Notes: generated by a model not told the origin, from the letters alone. A DNA stretch of 40,399 nt from Dyella silvatica (GCF_026283955.1 NZ_JAPDPE010000037.1:1-40399), one strand, 5' to 3'. Numbered from the stretch's first letter, positions 1-8,946 are shown. Translations and numbers: made by a program.

Positions 1-2381
1 AGCGTTTCGTAATGCGGGGCGAGGCGCTTGGCAATGTAGTTGGCATTGAGCAGGGCCACCTGGGTGGCTTTGCGCAGACCGTTGGTGCCCATCAGAGTGA
101 CGTACATCCAGGAAATCGGCAGGATCGATGCCGAGCCGAAGCTGGCGGCGCTGACCATGCCGACCTTGCCGTCACCGCCCAGCGTGCGTGGCAGGAACGG
201 CGCCAGATGCGATTTCACTGCGCCTGGGCCCACGCCCGGGCCACCGCCGCCGTGCGGAATGCAGAAGGTCTTATGCAGGTTCAGGTGCGACACATCCGAG
301 CCCCACTTGCCGGGCTTGGCCACGCCGACCAGCGCGTTCATGTTGGCGCCGTCGGTGTACACCTGGCCGCCATTGGCATGGACGATGTCGCAGATGGCGA
401 CGATGTCTTCCTCGAACACGCCATGCGTGGACGGGTAGGTGATCATCAGCGCGGCAAGACGGTCTTTGTATTGTTCGGCGCGAGCGCGGATGTCTTCCAC
501 GTCGACGTTGCCGTTGCTGTCGCACTTGGTCACCACCACGGTCATGCCGCACATTTGCGCGGAGGCCGGATTGGTGCCGTGAGCGGATTCGGGGATCAGG
601 CAGATGTCGCGATGGCCTTCGTTGCGCGACTGGTGATAAGCGCGGATCGCCAGCAGGCCGGCGTATTCACCCTGGGCGCCGGAGTTCGGTTGTAGGCTGA
701 CCGCGTCGTAGCCGGTGCACTCCACCAGCATCGCTTCGAGTTCGTCGATCAGCTGCTTGTAACCCTGTGCCTGCTCGGCGGGAGCCAGCGGATGGATGCT
801 GGAAAACTCTGGCCAGGTCACCGGTATCATCTCGGCGGTGGCGTTGAGCTTCATGGTGCAGGAGCCGAGCGGAATCATGGTGCGATCCATGGCCAGATCC
901 TTGTCGGCCAGTGAGCGCATGTAGCGCAGCAGTTCGTGCTCGCTGTGGTGCGTGTTGAACACCGGATGCTGCAGGAAGTCGCCGTGGCGGATCAGTGCAG
1001 CGGGCAGGGCATTGGCGGTGCTGGCGTCCAGTGCATCGATGTCGGCGATCTTGGCGCCGAACAAGGCGGCGATCTGCACCACATCTTCGCGGGTGCTGGT
1101 TTCGTCCAGGCTGATGCCGAGGTTGTGGTTGTCGATCGCGCGCAGATTGATGCTGATGGCGCGGGCTTTCGTGTGGATGGCGGCGGCGTCGACGTTGCTG
1201 ACATGCAAGGTATCGAAGAAGTCGGCGCCGACGGCAACCCCGGCCTGGCGCAGCGCGCCAGCGAGGATCGCCGTCAGGCGATGCACGCGGCGAGCGATCC
1301 GGGTCAGGCCTTCGGGGCCGTGATAGACCGCATACATGCTGGCCATCACCGCCAACAGCACCTGCGCGGTACAGATGTTGGAGGTGGCCTTCTCGCGGCG
1401 GATGTGTTGCTCGCGGGTTTGCAGGGTCAGGCGGTAGGCCGGCTTGCCTTCCTCGTCCACCGAGACGCCGATCAGGCGGCCGGGCATCGAGCGCTTATAA
1501 GTATCGCGGCAGGCCAGGTAGGCGGCGTGCGGGCCACCGAAGCCAAACGGCACGCCAAAGCGCTGGCTGTTGCCGACCACCATGTCCGCGCCCCAGCTGC
1601 CGGGGGCGGCAATCAAGGTCAGCGCCAGCAGGTCGGTGGCCACGGCCACCAAACCACCGCGCGCATGCACGGCCTGGGCGAGTGCCTGGTAGTCGTTGAT
1701 CTGACCGAAGGTGTTGGGGTATTGCAGCAGCACGCCAAAGCTATCGACCGTGGCCGCTTCGCTGTCATCGCCGATATGCAGCTCAATGCCCATGCCATCG
1801 GCGCGGGTGTGCAGCACTTCCAGCGTCTGCGGATGCACGCCATTGGAGACGAAGAACACATTCGACTTGGACTTGGCCGAACGCTTGGCCAGGGTCATCG
1901 CCTCGCCGGCGGCGGTGGCTTCGTCGAGCAGGGAGGCGTTGGAGATATCCATGCCGGTAAGGTCGGCGACCATGGTCTGGAAGTTGATCAGCGCTTCCAT
2001 GCGGCCTTGCGAAATCTCGGCCTGGTAAGGGGTGTAAGCGGTGTACCAGGCCGGGTTTTCCAGGATGTTGCGCAGGATGACGTTAGGCGTATGCGTGCCG
2101 TAGTAGCCCTGGCCGATGAAATTCTTGAAGACCAGATTCTTGTTGGCGATGGCGCGGATCTTGGCCAGCGCGGCGACTTCGGTAATAGCCTCGGGCATCG
2201 CCAGCGGCGCGGCGGACTTGATCGAGCTGGGTACGATAGCGCCGGTCAGCGCTTCCAGTGAATCGTGGCCGACCACGCGCAGCATTTGCGCGATCTCGGT
2301 ATCGTTAGGGCCGATGTGACGCTCGATGAAAGCGTTGTGATGTTCCAGCTCACGCAGGGAAGGTGTGGAGTTGTGGCTCAT
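1..2381 (-). CDS. gcvP: Glycine dehydrogenase (decarboxylating), P protein of the glycine cleavage system; C-terminus outside window
   Basis: This enzyme decarboxylates glycine with pyridoxal phosphate and passes the aminomethyl group to the lipoyl H protein GcvH, in the cytoplasm. About 793 codons are visible of the roughly 950-960 usual for single-chain GcvP, and the reading frame is still open at base 1. The N-terminus reads [20 protein letters not shown] followed by RHIGPND, typical of the family. The PLP-lysine region [17 protein letters not shown] is encoded around positions 230-280, and the region with [20 protein letters not shown] is also present. The start is the ATG at 2379-2381, the only one giving the full family N-terminus. 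The gene lies directly behind a tandem glycine riboswitch, so it should respond to glycine. No gcvT or gcvH lies on the upstream side; the downstream side is outside the window. The long open frame on the opposite strand is a shadow. Confidence 0.97.
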   Translation of the reverse strand, partial: MSHNSTPSLRELEHHNAFIERHIGPNDTEIAQMLRVVGHDSLEALTGAIVPSSIKSAAPLAMPEAITEVAALAKIRAIANKNLVFKNFIGQGYYGTHTPNVILRNILENPAWYTAYTPYQAEISQGRMEALINFQTMVADLTGMDISNASLLDEATAAGEAMTLAKRSAKSKSNVFFVSNGVHPQTLEVLHTRADGMGIELHIGDDSEAATVDSFGVLLQYPNTFGQINDYQALAQAVHARGGLVAVATDLLALTLIAAPGSWGADMVVGNSQRFGVPFGFGGPHAAYLACRDTYKRSMPGRLIGVSVDEEGKPAYRLTLQTREQHIRREKATSNICTAQVLLAVMASMYAVYHGPEGLTRIARRVHRLTAILAGALRQAGVAVGADFFDTLHVSNVDAAAIHTKARAISINLRAIDNHNLGISLDETSTREDVVQIAALFGAKIADIDALDASTANALPAALIRHGDFLQHPVFNTHHSEHELLRYMRSLADKDLAMDRTMIPLGSCTMKLNATAEMIPVTWPEFSSIHPLAPAEQAQGYKQLIDELEAMLVECTGYDAVSLQPNSGAQGEYAGLLAIRAYHQSRNEGHRDICLIPESAHGTNPASAQMCGMTVVVTKCDSNGNVDVEDIRARAEQYKDRLAALMITYPSTHGVFEEDIVAICDIVHANGGQVYTDGANMNALVGVAKPGKWGSDVSHLNLHKTFCIPHGGGGPGVGPGAVKSHLAPFLPRTLGGDGKVGMVSAASFGSASILPISWMYVTLMGTNGLRKATQVALLNANYIAKRLAPHYET

Positions 2382-2421
2382 GACTGGGGCGTCCGAAGAT
2401 AACGTGCCGTGCCGCACGCGG

Positions 2422-2600
2422 GGCGCCCCTCTGTCCTTTTGCCTGAGAGTTTGGAAGCGTGATGCGCTTCGTGCCCCTTCGGCGCCGGATTTAACCGGTC
2501 TCTCCAGAGTGTGTTGGCGCGCGGTGGTATGGGAGCCTGAGCGATTACGGGCGTTGCGTCTTCGGCAGCGGGTTATCCCCGCTTCTCCCACCGCGAGCTA
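2422..2600 (-). promoter_or_regulatory. Tandem glycine riboswitch in the gcvP leader
   Basis: Read on the minus strand, the gcvP leader shows two consecutive glycine aptamers. Aptamer 1 spans about 2517-2596: a closing helix of GCGGTGGGA with TCCCATACCACCGC, and the conserved core GCCGAAGACGCAA with CGCTCAGGC. Aptamer 2 spans about 2425-2515: CTCTGGAGAGACCGG, the core GCGCCGAAGGGGCACGAAG, and the hallmark end CTCTCAGGCAAAAGGACAGAG. These match the known tandem class that binds glycine and in most bacteria switches gcv expression on. Its end lies about 40 nt before the gcvP ATG, which suits translational control or a short expression platform. I see no clear terminator hairpin with a T-run between aptamer and start codon. 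Confidence 0.93.
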
Positions 2601-2609
2601 GTCCGGCCG

Positions 2610-2615
2610 ATTATA
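2610..2615 (-). promoter_or_regulatory. Probable -10 box of the gcvP/riboswitch promoter
   Basis: On the minus strand a perfect TATAAT lies here, within CTCTGTATAATCGG. Initiation about 7 nt downstream would fall near 2603, just before the first aptamer base, which fits. The -35 region 17 nt upstream (around 2633-2638, GGAACA) is a poor match, so only the -10 is offered. Confidence 0.6.
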
Positions 2616-2711
2616 CAGAGGTCGGCTGCGTGTGTTCCTGCTTTTTCTGCGCCCGTGTTCAGGCCCCTGGATCTGGCTTTGCGGGCTGTCCCAGGGCAGC
2701 TGAACAGGCGC

Positions 2712-3638
2712 TCAGGGCCTCGCCGATGGCGTGGCGGCTTGCGTTACGGCCTGGATCACCTGTTCGCGCAGCCAGGCGTGCGCGGTATCGGCATGTACTC
2801 GTTCATGCCAGCTCATGGCCATGTCATAGCCGGGTGGCTGAATCGGCGAATCCAGTAGCTGCAAGCCCTGACTGTGTCCTTTCAGCAGGCGCGCGGGCAG
2901 CATGGCGACCATGTCCGACTGGCGCACCAGGTCGGGCACCAGCAGAAAATGCGGCACCGACAACACCACCCGGCGCTTGCGCCGGCGTGCCTCAAGCAAT
3001 ACATCGGTGGGGCCCTTGAAGCCGCCGCCCGTGGGGGATACCAGTACATGGTCGAGCGCGCAAAATTGCGCCAGCGTGGGCGTGCCTTTCAATAGTGGAT
3101 GGTGTTTGCGGGCGATGAATTGGTAGCTTTCAGCGAACAAGGTCACGCTGCGCAGGCTCTCCGGTACGGTATCGGTCGTGCTGAATGCTGCATCGATATC
3201 GCCGCGCTCGGCCATACGGGCGACTTCAGCGGGGATTAGCGGGTGTACCGCACTGCGTATCCCGGGTGCATGGCGGCGCAAATGCGTCAGCAAGGGCATC
3301 AAGATGGCGCATTGTGCATAGTCCGAGGCGGCAACCCGCCAGGTGAGATCGCTACTGGCGGGATCGAATGGTGTCTGCGCGCTAAGCATCCGTTCGACCC
3401 CGCTCAAGGCATCGCGCAACGGGGCGAGCAGTTCGAGGCCGCGTGCGGTGGGCCGCATGCCTCTAGGGCCAGAGACCAGCAAGGGGTCGGCGAACAGGCG
3501 TCGTAACTTGCCCAGCCGCACGCTGACGGTTGGTTGGCTTAGATGCAGCCGTTGCGCCACGCGAGTGACATTGCACTCGGTCAACAACGCTTCGAGGGTT
3601 AGCAGCAATTCGAGATCGATACCCCGGATATTACGCAT
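2712..3638 (-). CDS. LysR-family transcriptional regulator
   Basis: This is a DNA-binding activator or repressor of the LysR type. The N-terminal winged helix-turn-helix reads LELLLTLEALLTECNVTRVA then QRLHLSQPTVSVRLGKLRRL (about residues 8-50 from the chosen start). It is followed by the two-lobed effector domain, including DLTWRVAASDYAQ. At about 308 aa it has the normal LysR length. The ATG at 3638 (MRNIRGIDLELL) is preferred over the in-frame ATG at 3653 because it gives the standard LysR N-terminus and has CAGGT a few bases upstream. It is divergent from the flavoprotein gene starting at 3723, with an 84-bp gap between the starts. This is the usual arrangement for a LysR protein controlling its neighbour, so that gene is its likely target. 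The effector is unknown. Confidence 0.9.
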   Translation of the reverse strand: MRNIRGIDLELLLTLEALLTECNVTRVAQRLHLSQPTVSVRLGKLRRLFADPLLVSGPRGMRPTARGLELLAPLRDALSGVERMLSAQTPFDPASSDLTWRVAASDYAQCAILMPLLTHLRRHAPGIRSAVHPLIPAEVARMAERGDIDAAFSTTDTVPESLRSVTLFAESYQFIARKHHPLLKGTPTLAQFCALDHVLVSPTGGGFKGPTDVLLEARRRKRRVVLSVPHFLLVPDLVRQSDMVAMLPARLLKGHSQGLQLLDSPIQPPGYDMAMSWHERVHADTAHAWLREQVIQAVTQAATPSARP

Positions 3639-3722
3639 GGCTATACCTGGCATTGAGTCTATTCATTTCCATTATGCCTGGCGCCGGCTTAGCTTGGTCG
3701 CATCCCTCACGGAGTGACCACG

Positions 3723-4565
3723 ATGAACGTCTTACTGGTGTATGCCCACCCCGAACCACGATCCTTGAACGGCTCGATGCGCGATTTCATGGTGGACCGT
3801 CTGCGCAGCAGCGGCCATGCGGTGCAGCTGAGCGATCTCTATGCGATGCATTGGAAGGCTAGTCTGGATGCGGAGGATTTTCCGCAGCGCGATGCCACCC
3901 AACGTTTCGATCCTTCCATGGATTCACGGCATGCCTTTGTCGAGGGTACGCAGATCGCCGATGTCGTTGCTGAGCAGGACAAATTGCGCTGGGCTGATCT
4001 GGTGCTGTTCCAGTTTCCGATGTGGTGGTTCTCGATGCCGGCGATGCTCAAAGGCTGGTTCGAACGAGTTTATGCGTACGGATTCGCCTATGGCGTGGGC
4101 GAACATTCCGAGGCGCGTTGGGGCGAGCGTTACGGTGAGGGCAGCTTCAAAGGCAAGCGCGCGATGCTGGTGGTCACCACCGGCGGCTGGGCTGAGCACT
4201 ACAGCGAACGCGGCATCAACGGAGCGATCGACGATGTGCTGTTTCCGATCCAGCACGGCATGTTGTTTTATCCAGGGTTCGAAGTGCTGCCGCCCTTCGT
4301 GGTGTTCAAAAGCGGAGCGATGCACGCGCAGCGGTATGAAGAAACCGTAGCGGCGCTTGGCAAGCGATTGGATGAGGCGATGGTGGCGCAGCCGATTGCT
4401 TACCGTCGGCAGAATCATGGCGATTATCTGATTCCGGCGTTGACGCTCAAACCTGGTTTGAGTGAAGGGCGTAGCGGCTTTGCGCTTCATCGGGGCGGCG
4501 AAGAGCAGTGTGACCTCGCTGCGGAAGGTCGAGGTGAATCGGCGCTGCGGCAAGCCAGTTATTGA
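3723..4565 (+). CDS. NAD(P)H dehydrogenase (quinone)-type flavodoxin-fold oxidoreductase
   Basis: This is probably a soluble flavoprotein that reduces quinones or related electrophiles with NAD(P)H. The N-terminus MNVLLVYAHPEPRSLNGSM is the phosphate-binding loop region of the flavodoxin_2 family (the NQO1/MdaB/KefF group). The central ADLVLFQFPMWWFSMPAMLK followed by GWFERVYAYGFAYG is the family's second signature. The protein is 280 aa, a little longer than KefF/MdaB and close to NQO1, with a poorly conserved tail. The ATG at 3723 is preferred over an in-frame GTG at 3714 because GGAG lies 8 nt before the ATG. It is divergent from a LysR regulator and followed 51 bp later by a VOC protein, which together look like a small electrophile or redox-stress locus (inference). 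The substrate is not identifiable from sequence. Confidence 0.88.
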   Translation: MNVLLVYAHPEPRSLNGSMRDFMVDRLRSSGHAVQLSDLYAMHWKASLDAEDFPQRDATQRFDPSMDSRHAFVEGTQIADVVAEQDKLRWADLVLFQFPMWWFSMPAMLKGWFERVYAYGFAYGVGEHSEARWGERYGEGSFKGKRAMLVVTTGGWAEHYSERGINGAIDDVLFPIQHGMLFYPGFEVLPPFVVFKSGAMHAQRYEETVAALGKRLDEAMVAQPIAYRRQNHGDYLIPALTLKPGLSEGRSGFALHRGGEEQCDLAAEGRGESALRQASY

Positions 4566-4616
4566 GCCGTGCTTGGGTTTACTATCTGGCCCCGCAGTTA
4601 TTTACCGGAAGTCACT

Positions 4617-5036
4617 ATGAGCCAACCGCCGTTTCAGCTGCAGCATCTGGATCACATCGTGCTGAGGGTTCTGGACGCCGATGTCATGCAGCGTTTTTAT
4701 TGCGAGGTGCTGGGTTGTCGCGAGGAGCGTCGCCAGGATGAAATCGGCCTGGTGCAATTGCGCGCCGGCTCGTCCCTGATCGACCTGGTTCGGATGGATA
4801 GCAAGCTGGGTCGCAGCGGTGGCGTGGCGCCGGGCGCCGAAGGGCACAACATGGATCATTTGTGTCTGAGTGTGGAGGGCTACGACGAGGCCGCCATCCT
4901 GGCCCATCTCAAGGCGCATGGCGTACGCGTTGGTGAGCTGGGTTCGCGCTATGGTGCGCAGGGCGAAGGTCCGTCGATCTATCTGTACGATCCACAAGGC
5001 AATATGGTCGAGCTGAAGGGGCCGCCGGCGGCCTGA
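4617..5036 (+). CDS. VOC-superfamily (glyoxalase/bleomycin-resistance fold) protein
   Basis: This is a small cytoplasmic metalloprotein of the vicinal oxygen chelate fold, 139 aa. Two beta-alpha-beta-beta-beta halves are visible: LQHLDHIVLRVLD opening the first, and HNMDHLCLSVEGYDEAA then YLYDPQGNMVELKG in the second. The His residues of LDHI and MDHL and the Glu of MVELKG sit where VOC metal ligands normally lie. The start is the ATG at 4617, with GGAAG 6 nt upstream; an in-frame ATG at 4569 would add 16 residues unlike the family. It follows the flavoprotein in the same direction and may be co-transcribed. Members act as glyoxalases, dioxygenases or drug-binding proteins, and I cannot say which this is. 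Confidence 0.88.
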   Translation: MSQPPFQLQHLDHIVLRVLDADVMQRFYCEVLGCREERRQDEIGLVQLRAGSSLIDLVRMDSKLGRSGGVAPGAEGHNMDHLCLSVEGYDEAAILAHLKAHGVRVGELGSRYGAQGEGPSIYLYDPQGNMVELKGPPAA

Positions 5037-5117
5037 GTTTTTTCCTGGCCTCTTGCACATGGGGCGGGAGGTTGGCAGCGCTGGGGCATCGTTTTCCATG
5101 CTTAGGAGAAGTCGCTC

Positions 5118-5840
5118 ATGCCGTTGAACACCTGTCATCCGAACGCCCCGCACAAGAAGCTGAAAGTCCCCGACTGGTACATCTCCGCCTTGATGCTGGA
5201 TCGCGCCCTCGACGCGATCTTGCGGCGGGTTAAAAACCTCGATCGCGACCACGATATTCCTTATCTCGCGGGCTATAGCAAAGACGGCAAGACGATTTAC
5301 ATCGACCGGCACTTGCCGAAAAGCTTCATGTTTCGCGGACGCAAGGTCGAGGTGGATCGCTTCCTGGTTCTGCATGAGGAGGTCGAGAAAACCCTGATCG
5401 ACCAACTCGGCCTGCATTATTTGCATGCCCATCAGATCGCGACTCGTGCCGAAGAGGCGGCGGTGAATGCCGAGCGAGTGACCTGGGCTGCCTACGATCG
5501 CTTTATGCAGAAATATGTGAAGTCGATTGGCGATGAACGCTTGAGCAAGGTTCCGGCCGATCTCGACCTCAAGCCGTATCGCGACTATCACGATTACGAA
5601 CTGATGCAGCGGATGATCGATAGCCTCGACAAGGATGTGGTGCGTGGGCCGGGCGGGGCGGCCAAGCTCAAGGCCGAGTTGCAGGAATACGCCGAGGCTT
5701 TCAGGGAAGAGCATCGCCTGGAACAGCGCCATCTGCTGGTCGCCGGCCGCAAGGCACCGGCGAGCAAAAAGACGGCAAAAAAGGCGACCAAGAAGGTCAG
5801 CAAGGCCGTGCCGGCGAAGCGAGCCAAGGCCGGCGGATGA
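5118..5840 (+). CDS. Unrecognised 240-aa protein with HEEVEK motif and Lys/Ala-rich tail
   Basis: I do not recognise a named family. The body (about residues 1-210) is soluble and charged, with no signal peptide or membrane segment. It contains YLAGYSKDGKTIYIDRHLPK, then FLVLHEEVEKTLIDQLGLHY with LHAHQIATRAEEAAV next. The cluster HEEVE followed by further His residues resembles, but is not, a zinc-protease HExxH site; a metal-binding role is only a guess. The last 30 residues are a basic repeat-like tail (KKTAKKATKKVSKAVPAKRA), like histone H1-like or nucleic-acid-binding tails. The start at 5118 is supported by AGGAG about 8 nt upstream. It stands 81 bp after the VOC gene, and no terminator separates them clearly. 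Coding is well supported by length, codon pattern and ribosome site. Confidence 0.85.
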   Translation: MPLNTCHPNAPHKKLKVPDWYISALMLDRALDAILRRVKNLDRDHDIPYLAGYSKDGKTIYIDRHLPKSFMFRGRKVEVDRFLVLHEEVEKTLIDQLGLHYLHAHQIATRAEEAAVNAERVTWAAYDRFMQKYVKSIGDERLSKVPADLDLKPYRDYHDYELMQRMIDSLDKDVVRGPGGAAKLKAELQEYAEAFREEHRLEQRHLLVAGRKAPASKKTAKKATKKVSKAVPAKRAKAGG

Positions 5841-5880
5841 TCGACGGTCAGTATCGGTCGCTATCTTTTTGAAAGGCACA

Positions 5881-5915
5881 AAAAAACGAAGCCCGCATCG
5901 CTGCGGGCTTCGTTT
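5881..5915 (-). terminator. Rho-independent terminator of tRNA-Leu
   Basis: On the minus strand, AACGAAGCCCGCA pairs with TGCGGGCTTCGTT around a GCGA tetraloop and runs into T residues at 5886-5881. It lies 6 bp after the tRNA 3' end. Read on the plus strand the hairpin also forms but has only a short T-run, so it may act weakly for the gene ending at 5840. Confidence 0.88.
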
Positions 5916-5920
5916 ACAAT

Positions 5921-6007
5921 TGGTGCCCAGAAGAGGACTCGAACCTCCACGGAGTTGCCCCCGCTAGCACCTGAAGCTAGTGCGTCTACCAATTCCGCCA
6001 TCTGGGC
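5921..6007 (-). tRNA. tRNA-Leu (anticodon CAG)
   Basis: This is an 87-nt class II tRNA read on the minus strand. The acceptor stem GCCCAGA pairs with TCTGGGC, followed by A and an encoded CCA (5923-5921). The anticodon arm is CTAGC-TTCAGGT-GCTAG, giving anticodon CAG for CUG codons, a dominant leucine codon in a GC-rich genome. A long variable arm (GGGGGCAACTCC) and the T loop GGTTCGAGTCC identify it as Leu. It has its own promoter and terminator and is apparently a single-gene transcript. Confidence 0.96.
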
Positions 6008-6047
6008 AGGTGTCTCACACAGGCTGTTTGGTCTGCGTGAGCCGCGT

Positions 6048-6076
6048 AGACTAGGTATCTGTTGGATGGTTGTCAA
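6048..6076 (-). promoter_or_regulatory. tRNA-Leu promoter (TTGACA, 17 bp, TAGTCT)
   Basis: On the minus strand there is a perfect -35 TTGACA (6076-6071), a 17-bp spacer and the -10 TAGTCT (6053-6048, 3 of 6 matches). A GC-rich discriminator follows (ACGCGGC), typical of stringently controlled stable-RNA promoters. The tRNA 5' end at 6007 lies about 40 nt downstream, leaving a short leader. Confidence 0.7.
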
Positions 6077-6198
6077 CTATTTCTTTTCATATTCTTTTCA
6101 CCCCATGACATCTGCAGCGGATTTTGCCCCGCGGACTTCATACTGAATACATCGCATACGCGTCGTACTGATCGCGTTGCACATGCCAAGGCAACTAA

Positions 6199-8946
6199 GT
6201 GACGAAAAAAAACAAAGATAAAGGTCCAGCCAAGCCGGCGCGCCCATCCGCCCCAAGCAAGGCGGCCCCGCCGGCGGCGGCCTCTGGACGCCGTGCACGT
6301 GACACCGGCACGGCCAAGCCCTCCGGTAAGCCCTCCCGTGGTGGCCACGATCCGCATGCCGAACGCGAGGCCCAGCGCTACGAGCGTCCCATTCCCAGTC
6401 GTGAAGCCATTCTTGCCTTGCTCGATGAGCGGGGCGAATTGCTGACCGAGGCGCGTATCGCCGAGGCCTTGAAGCTGGACGATGAACAAGACCTCAACGC
6501 CTTGCGTAAACGCCTGGGGGCGATGGTGCGCGACGGTCAGCTGCTGCTGGGGCGCCGTGACGGCTATGCACCCGCCCGCAAGCTCGATCTGATCCCGGGC
6601 GTGGTGCTGGCCAATGCCGAGGGCTATGGCTTTCTGCGCCCGGACGAGGGTGGTGAAGATCTTTACCTCTCGCCGCAGCAGATGCGCACCGTTTTACACG
6701 GCGATCGCGTGCTGGCCAGTGTGGTCGGGGTGGATCGGCGCGGCCGCCGGCAAGGCGCCATTGTCGAGGTATTGCAACGCCGTTCGCCGCGCCTGGTGGG
6801 CCGCGTGGTGATCGAAAACGGGGTGACCGTGGTCGCGCCGGATGATCGCCGCCTGCATCAGGACGTGATGATTCCACCGGGGCAGGAGCAGGGTGCTCGC
6901 TCGGGCCAGATCGTGGTGGTCGAAATCACCGACCCGCCGACTGCGCACCGTGGCCCGCTGGGCGCGATTCGTGCGGTGCTGGGCGACCGGCTGCAGCCTT
7001 CGCTGTTGGTGGAGATGGCGATCGCCAGCCACGATTTACCGCATGAATGGCCGCCGGAAGTGTTGCGCGATGCAGCCGAGGTCGAGCCGCAGGTCACCGC
7101 GGCCGAGCGTGAGGGGCGCGTGGATATCCGGCATCTGCCGCTGGTCACCATCGATGGCTCCGATGCACGCGATTTCGATGACGCGGTCTATGCCGAGCCC
7201 AAGCGTGGCGGCGGTTATCGCCTGATCGTGGCGATTGCCGACGTGTCGCATTACGTGCGTATCGGCAATGCGCTGGACCGCGAAGCCTACGAGCGCAGTA
7301 CCTCGACCTACTTTCCCGGCTTTGTCGTACCGATGTTGCCGGAGGCTTTGTCCAATGGCATTTGTTCGCTGAATCCTAAAGTCGAACGCTTGTGCATGGT
7401 TTGCGATATGCAGGTCAGCGCCGACGGCGAAGTGGTGAAGTCGAAATTCTACGATGCGGTGATGCTGTCGCATGCCCGGCTTACTTACGACAAGGTGTGG
7501 GAGGCGGTAGGTCTCAGGCAGGAAGACGCACGGCATGAAATCGCCGATGTGTTGCCGCAGATCGAAAACCTGCATGCGCTCTATCAAAGCATGGCCGAGC
7601 AGCGCCGTCGCCGTGGGGCCATCGATTTTGAAACCCCGGAAGTGAAATTTCGTCTCGATCAGACCGGCAGTGTGGTCGCCATGGGCGCTACTGAGCGCAA
7701 CGATGCGCACAAGCTGATCGAAGAATGCATGATCGCCGCGAACGTGCAGGCGGCGTTGTTCCTGGAAAAGAAAAAGATCCCGGCCTTGTTCCGCGCACAC
7801 GAGCCGCCGCCGGCCGAAAAATACGAAGACCTGCAGCAATTCTTGCGTGAGTTCAAATTGCGTATGCCTTCGGTGGAAGATGTGACCCCGGGCGATTTCT
7901 CCGATGTATTGCGCATGGTCAAAGATCGCCCCGAGCGGCAATTGATCCAGTCGGTATTGCTGCGTGCCCAAAGCATGGCGGCGTATCAGCCTGACAATCG
8001 CGGTCATTTCGGCCTGGCGTTGCAGGCCTATGCGCACTTCACTTCGCCGATTCGCCGCTACCCCGATTTGCTGGTGCACCGGGCGATTCGCTATGCGTTG
8101 ACCGGCGGCAAGCCCAGCGACTACAGCTATACCCCAGGCGAGATGGCTGCGATGGCGGTGCATTGCTCGCAGCGCGAACGCCGTGCCGAAGAGGCCGAAC
8201 GCGATGTCGATGAGCGCTTCAAATGTGCCTGGATGTCCAAGCACGTCGGTAGCGAGTTCGATGGCGTGGTGACTGGCGTGACTTCGTTCGGCCTGTTCGT
8301 TGAGCTGGACGAATCGAAGGTTTCGGGACTGGTGCATATCAGCCAGCTGTCCAACGATTACTACCATTTCGATCCAGCACGCCATTTATTGAAGGGCGAG
8401 CGCACCGGTGCGCAGTTTCGCCTCGGCGATCATGTCCGCGTGCAAGTGCTGCGGGCCAGCCTTGAGGATCGGAAGATCGATTTCCGGCTGGTCCCGTCGC
8501 GGGTGGCGGCACCGCCACCGGCCAGCAGCGGGCGCGCTTATGACTATGCCGCCGCCGGGGACCGCTATTCGCTGCCCGGCGCGCGCAAGGCGCCCACCGC
8601 CAAGACCGGTGCCGTTGCGGCGATCGGTCGTGCTGCCAAAGCCATTGGCCGGGTGTTTGGACGCCGCGATGACGCCGCGACCCCGGTGGCGGCCCCGGCG
8701 AGCAGCAGAACAGGCGATAATCCGCCGCCCCGTTCACGGCCTGCCCCGCGTAAACCGGATGACAGCCGCCCGCAGGGCCGTGCCGCCGCTACGCCTGGCG
8801 CAGCCGGCAAGAAGTCGGCGGCAGCGGGCTCGCGTAAATCTGACCCACGAAAGTCTGATTCGCGTAAGCCGGGGTCCGCCAAGGCGGATTCACGCAAACC
8901 CGGGAAGGGCAGTGGTACTCCAAAGAAACCTAAAGGCAAGTCATGA
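6199..8946 (+). CDS. rnr: Ribonuclease R, 3'-5' exoribonuclease
   Basis: RNase R degrades structured RNA processively from the 3' end and takes part in mRNA decay, rRNA quality control and tmRNA-linked turnover. In order: a basic N-terminal extension; a helix-turn-helix-like domain (SREAILALLDERGELLTEAR, from about residue 68); cold-shock domains; the RNB catalytic domain with the metal-binding aspartate motif DGSDARDFDDAVYAE at about 318-332; and an S1 domain at about 683-765 (FDGVVTGVTSFGLFVELDES). A long Lys/Arg/Ser-rich tail ends with repeated RKSD/RKPG-like units. At 915 aa it is about 100 longer than the E. coli protein because of the two basic ends. The start is a GTG at 6199 with AAGG about 8 nt upstream. 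It overlaps rlmB by 4 nt (ATGA), a common rnr-rlmB pairing. Confidence 0.96.
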   Translation: MTKKNKDKGPAKPARPSAPSKAAPPAAASGRRARDTGTAKPSGKPSRGGHDPHAEREAQRYERPIPSREAILALLDERGELLTEARIAEALKLDDEQDLNALRKRLGAMVRDGQLLLGRRDGYAPARKLDLIPGVVLANAEGYGFLRPDEGGEDLYLSPQQMRTVLHGDRVLASVVGVDRRGRRQGAIVEVLQRRSPRLVGRVVIENGVTVVAPDDRRLHQDVMIPPGQEQGARSGQIVVVEITDPPTAHRGPLGAIRAVLGDRLQPSLLVEMAIASHDLPHEWPPEVLRDAAEVEPQVTAAEREGRVDIRHLPLVTIDGSDARDFDDAVYAEPKRGGGYRLIVAIADVSHYVRIGNALDREAYERSTSTYFPGFVVPMLPEALSNGICSLNPKVERLCMVCDMQVSADGEVVKSKFYDAVMLSHARLTYDKVWEAVGLRQEDARHEIADVLPQIENLHALYQSMAEQRRRRGAIDFETPEVKFRLDQTGSVVAMGATERNDAHKLIEECMIAANVQAALFLEKKKIPALFRAHEPPPAEKYEDLQQFLREFKLRMPSVEDVTPGDFSDVLRMVKDRPERQLIQSVLLRAQSMAAYQPDNRGHFGLALQAYAHFTSPIRRYPDLLVHRAIRYALTGGKPSDYSYTPGEMAAMAVHCSQRERRAEEAERDVDERFKCAWMSKHVGSEFDGVVTGVTSFGLFVELDESKVSGLVHISQLSNDYYHFDPARHLLKGERTGAQFRLGDHVRVQVLRASLEDRKIDFRLVPSRVAAPPPASSGRAYDYAAAGDRYSLPGARKAPTAKTGAVAAIGRAAKAIGRVFGRRDDAATPVAAPASSRTGDNPPPRSRPAPRKPDDSRPQGRAAATPGAAGKKSAAAGSRKSDPRKSDSRKPGSAKADSRKPGKGSGTPKKPKGKS

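Noticed and set aside
936-2261. Long plus-strand open frame opposite gcvP
   Set aside because: It is antisense to an unmistakable gcvP; its translation is Gly/His/Gln-rich and resembles no family.
4602-5879. 425-codon minus-strand open frame
   Set aside because: It is antisense to both the VOC gene and the 240-aa protein gene, each with a ribosome site and, for VOC, clear motifs.
7036-8385. 449-codon minus-strand open frame inside rnr
   Set aside because: It is antisense to the RNB and S1 domains of RNase R; the frame is open because of GC-rich codon bias.
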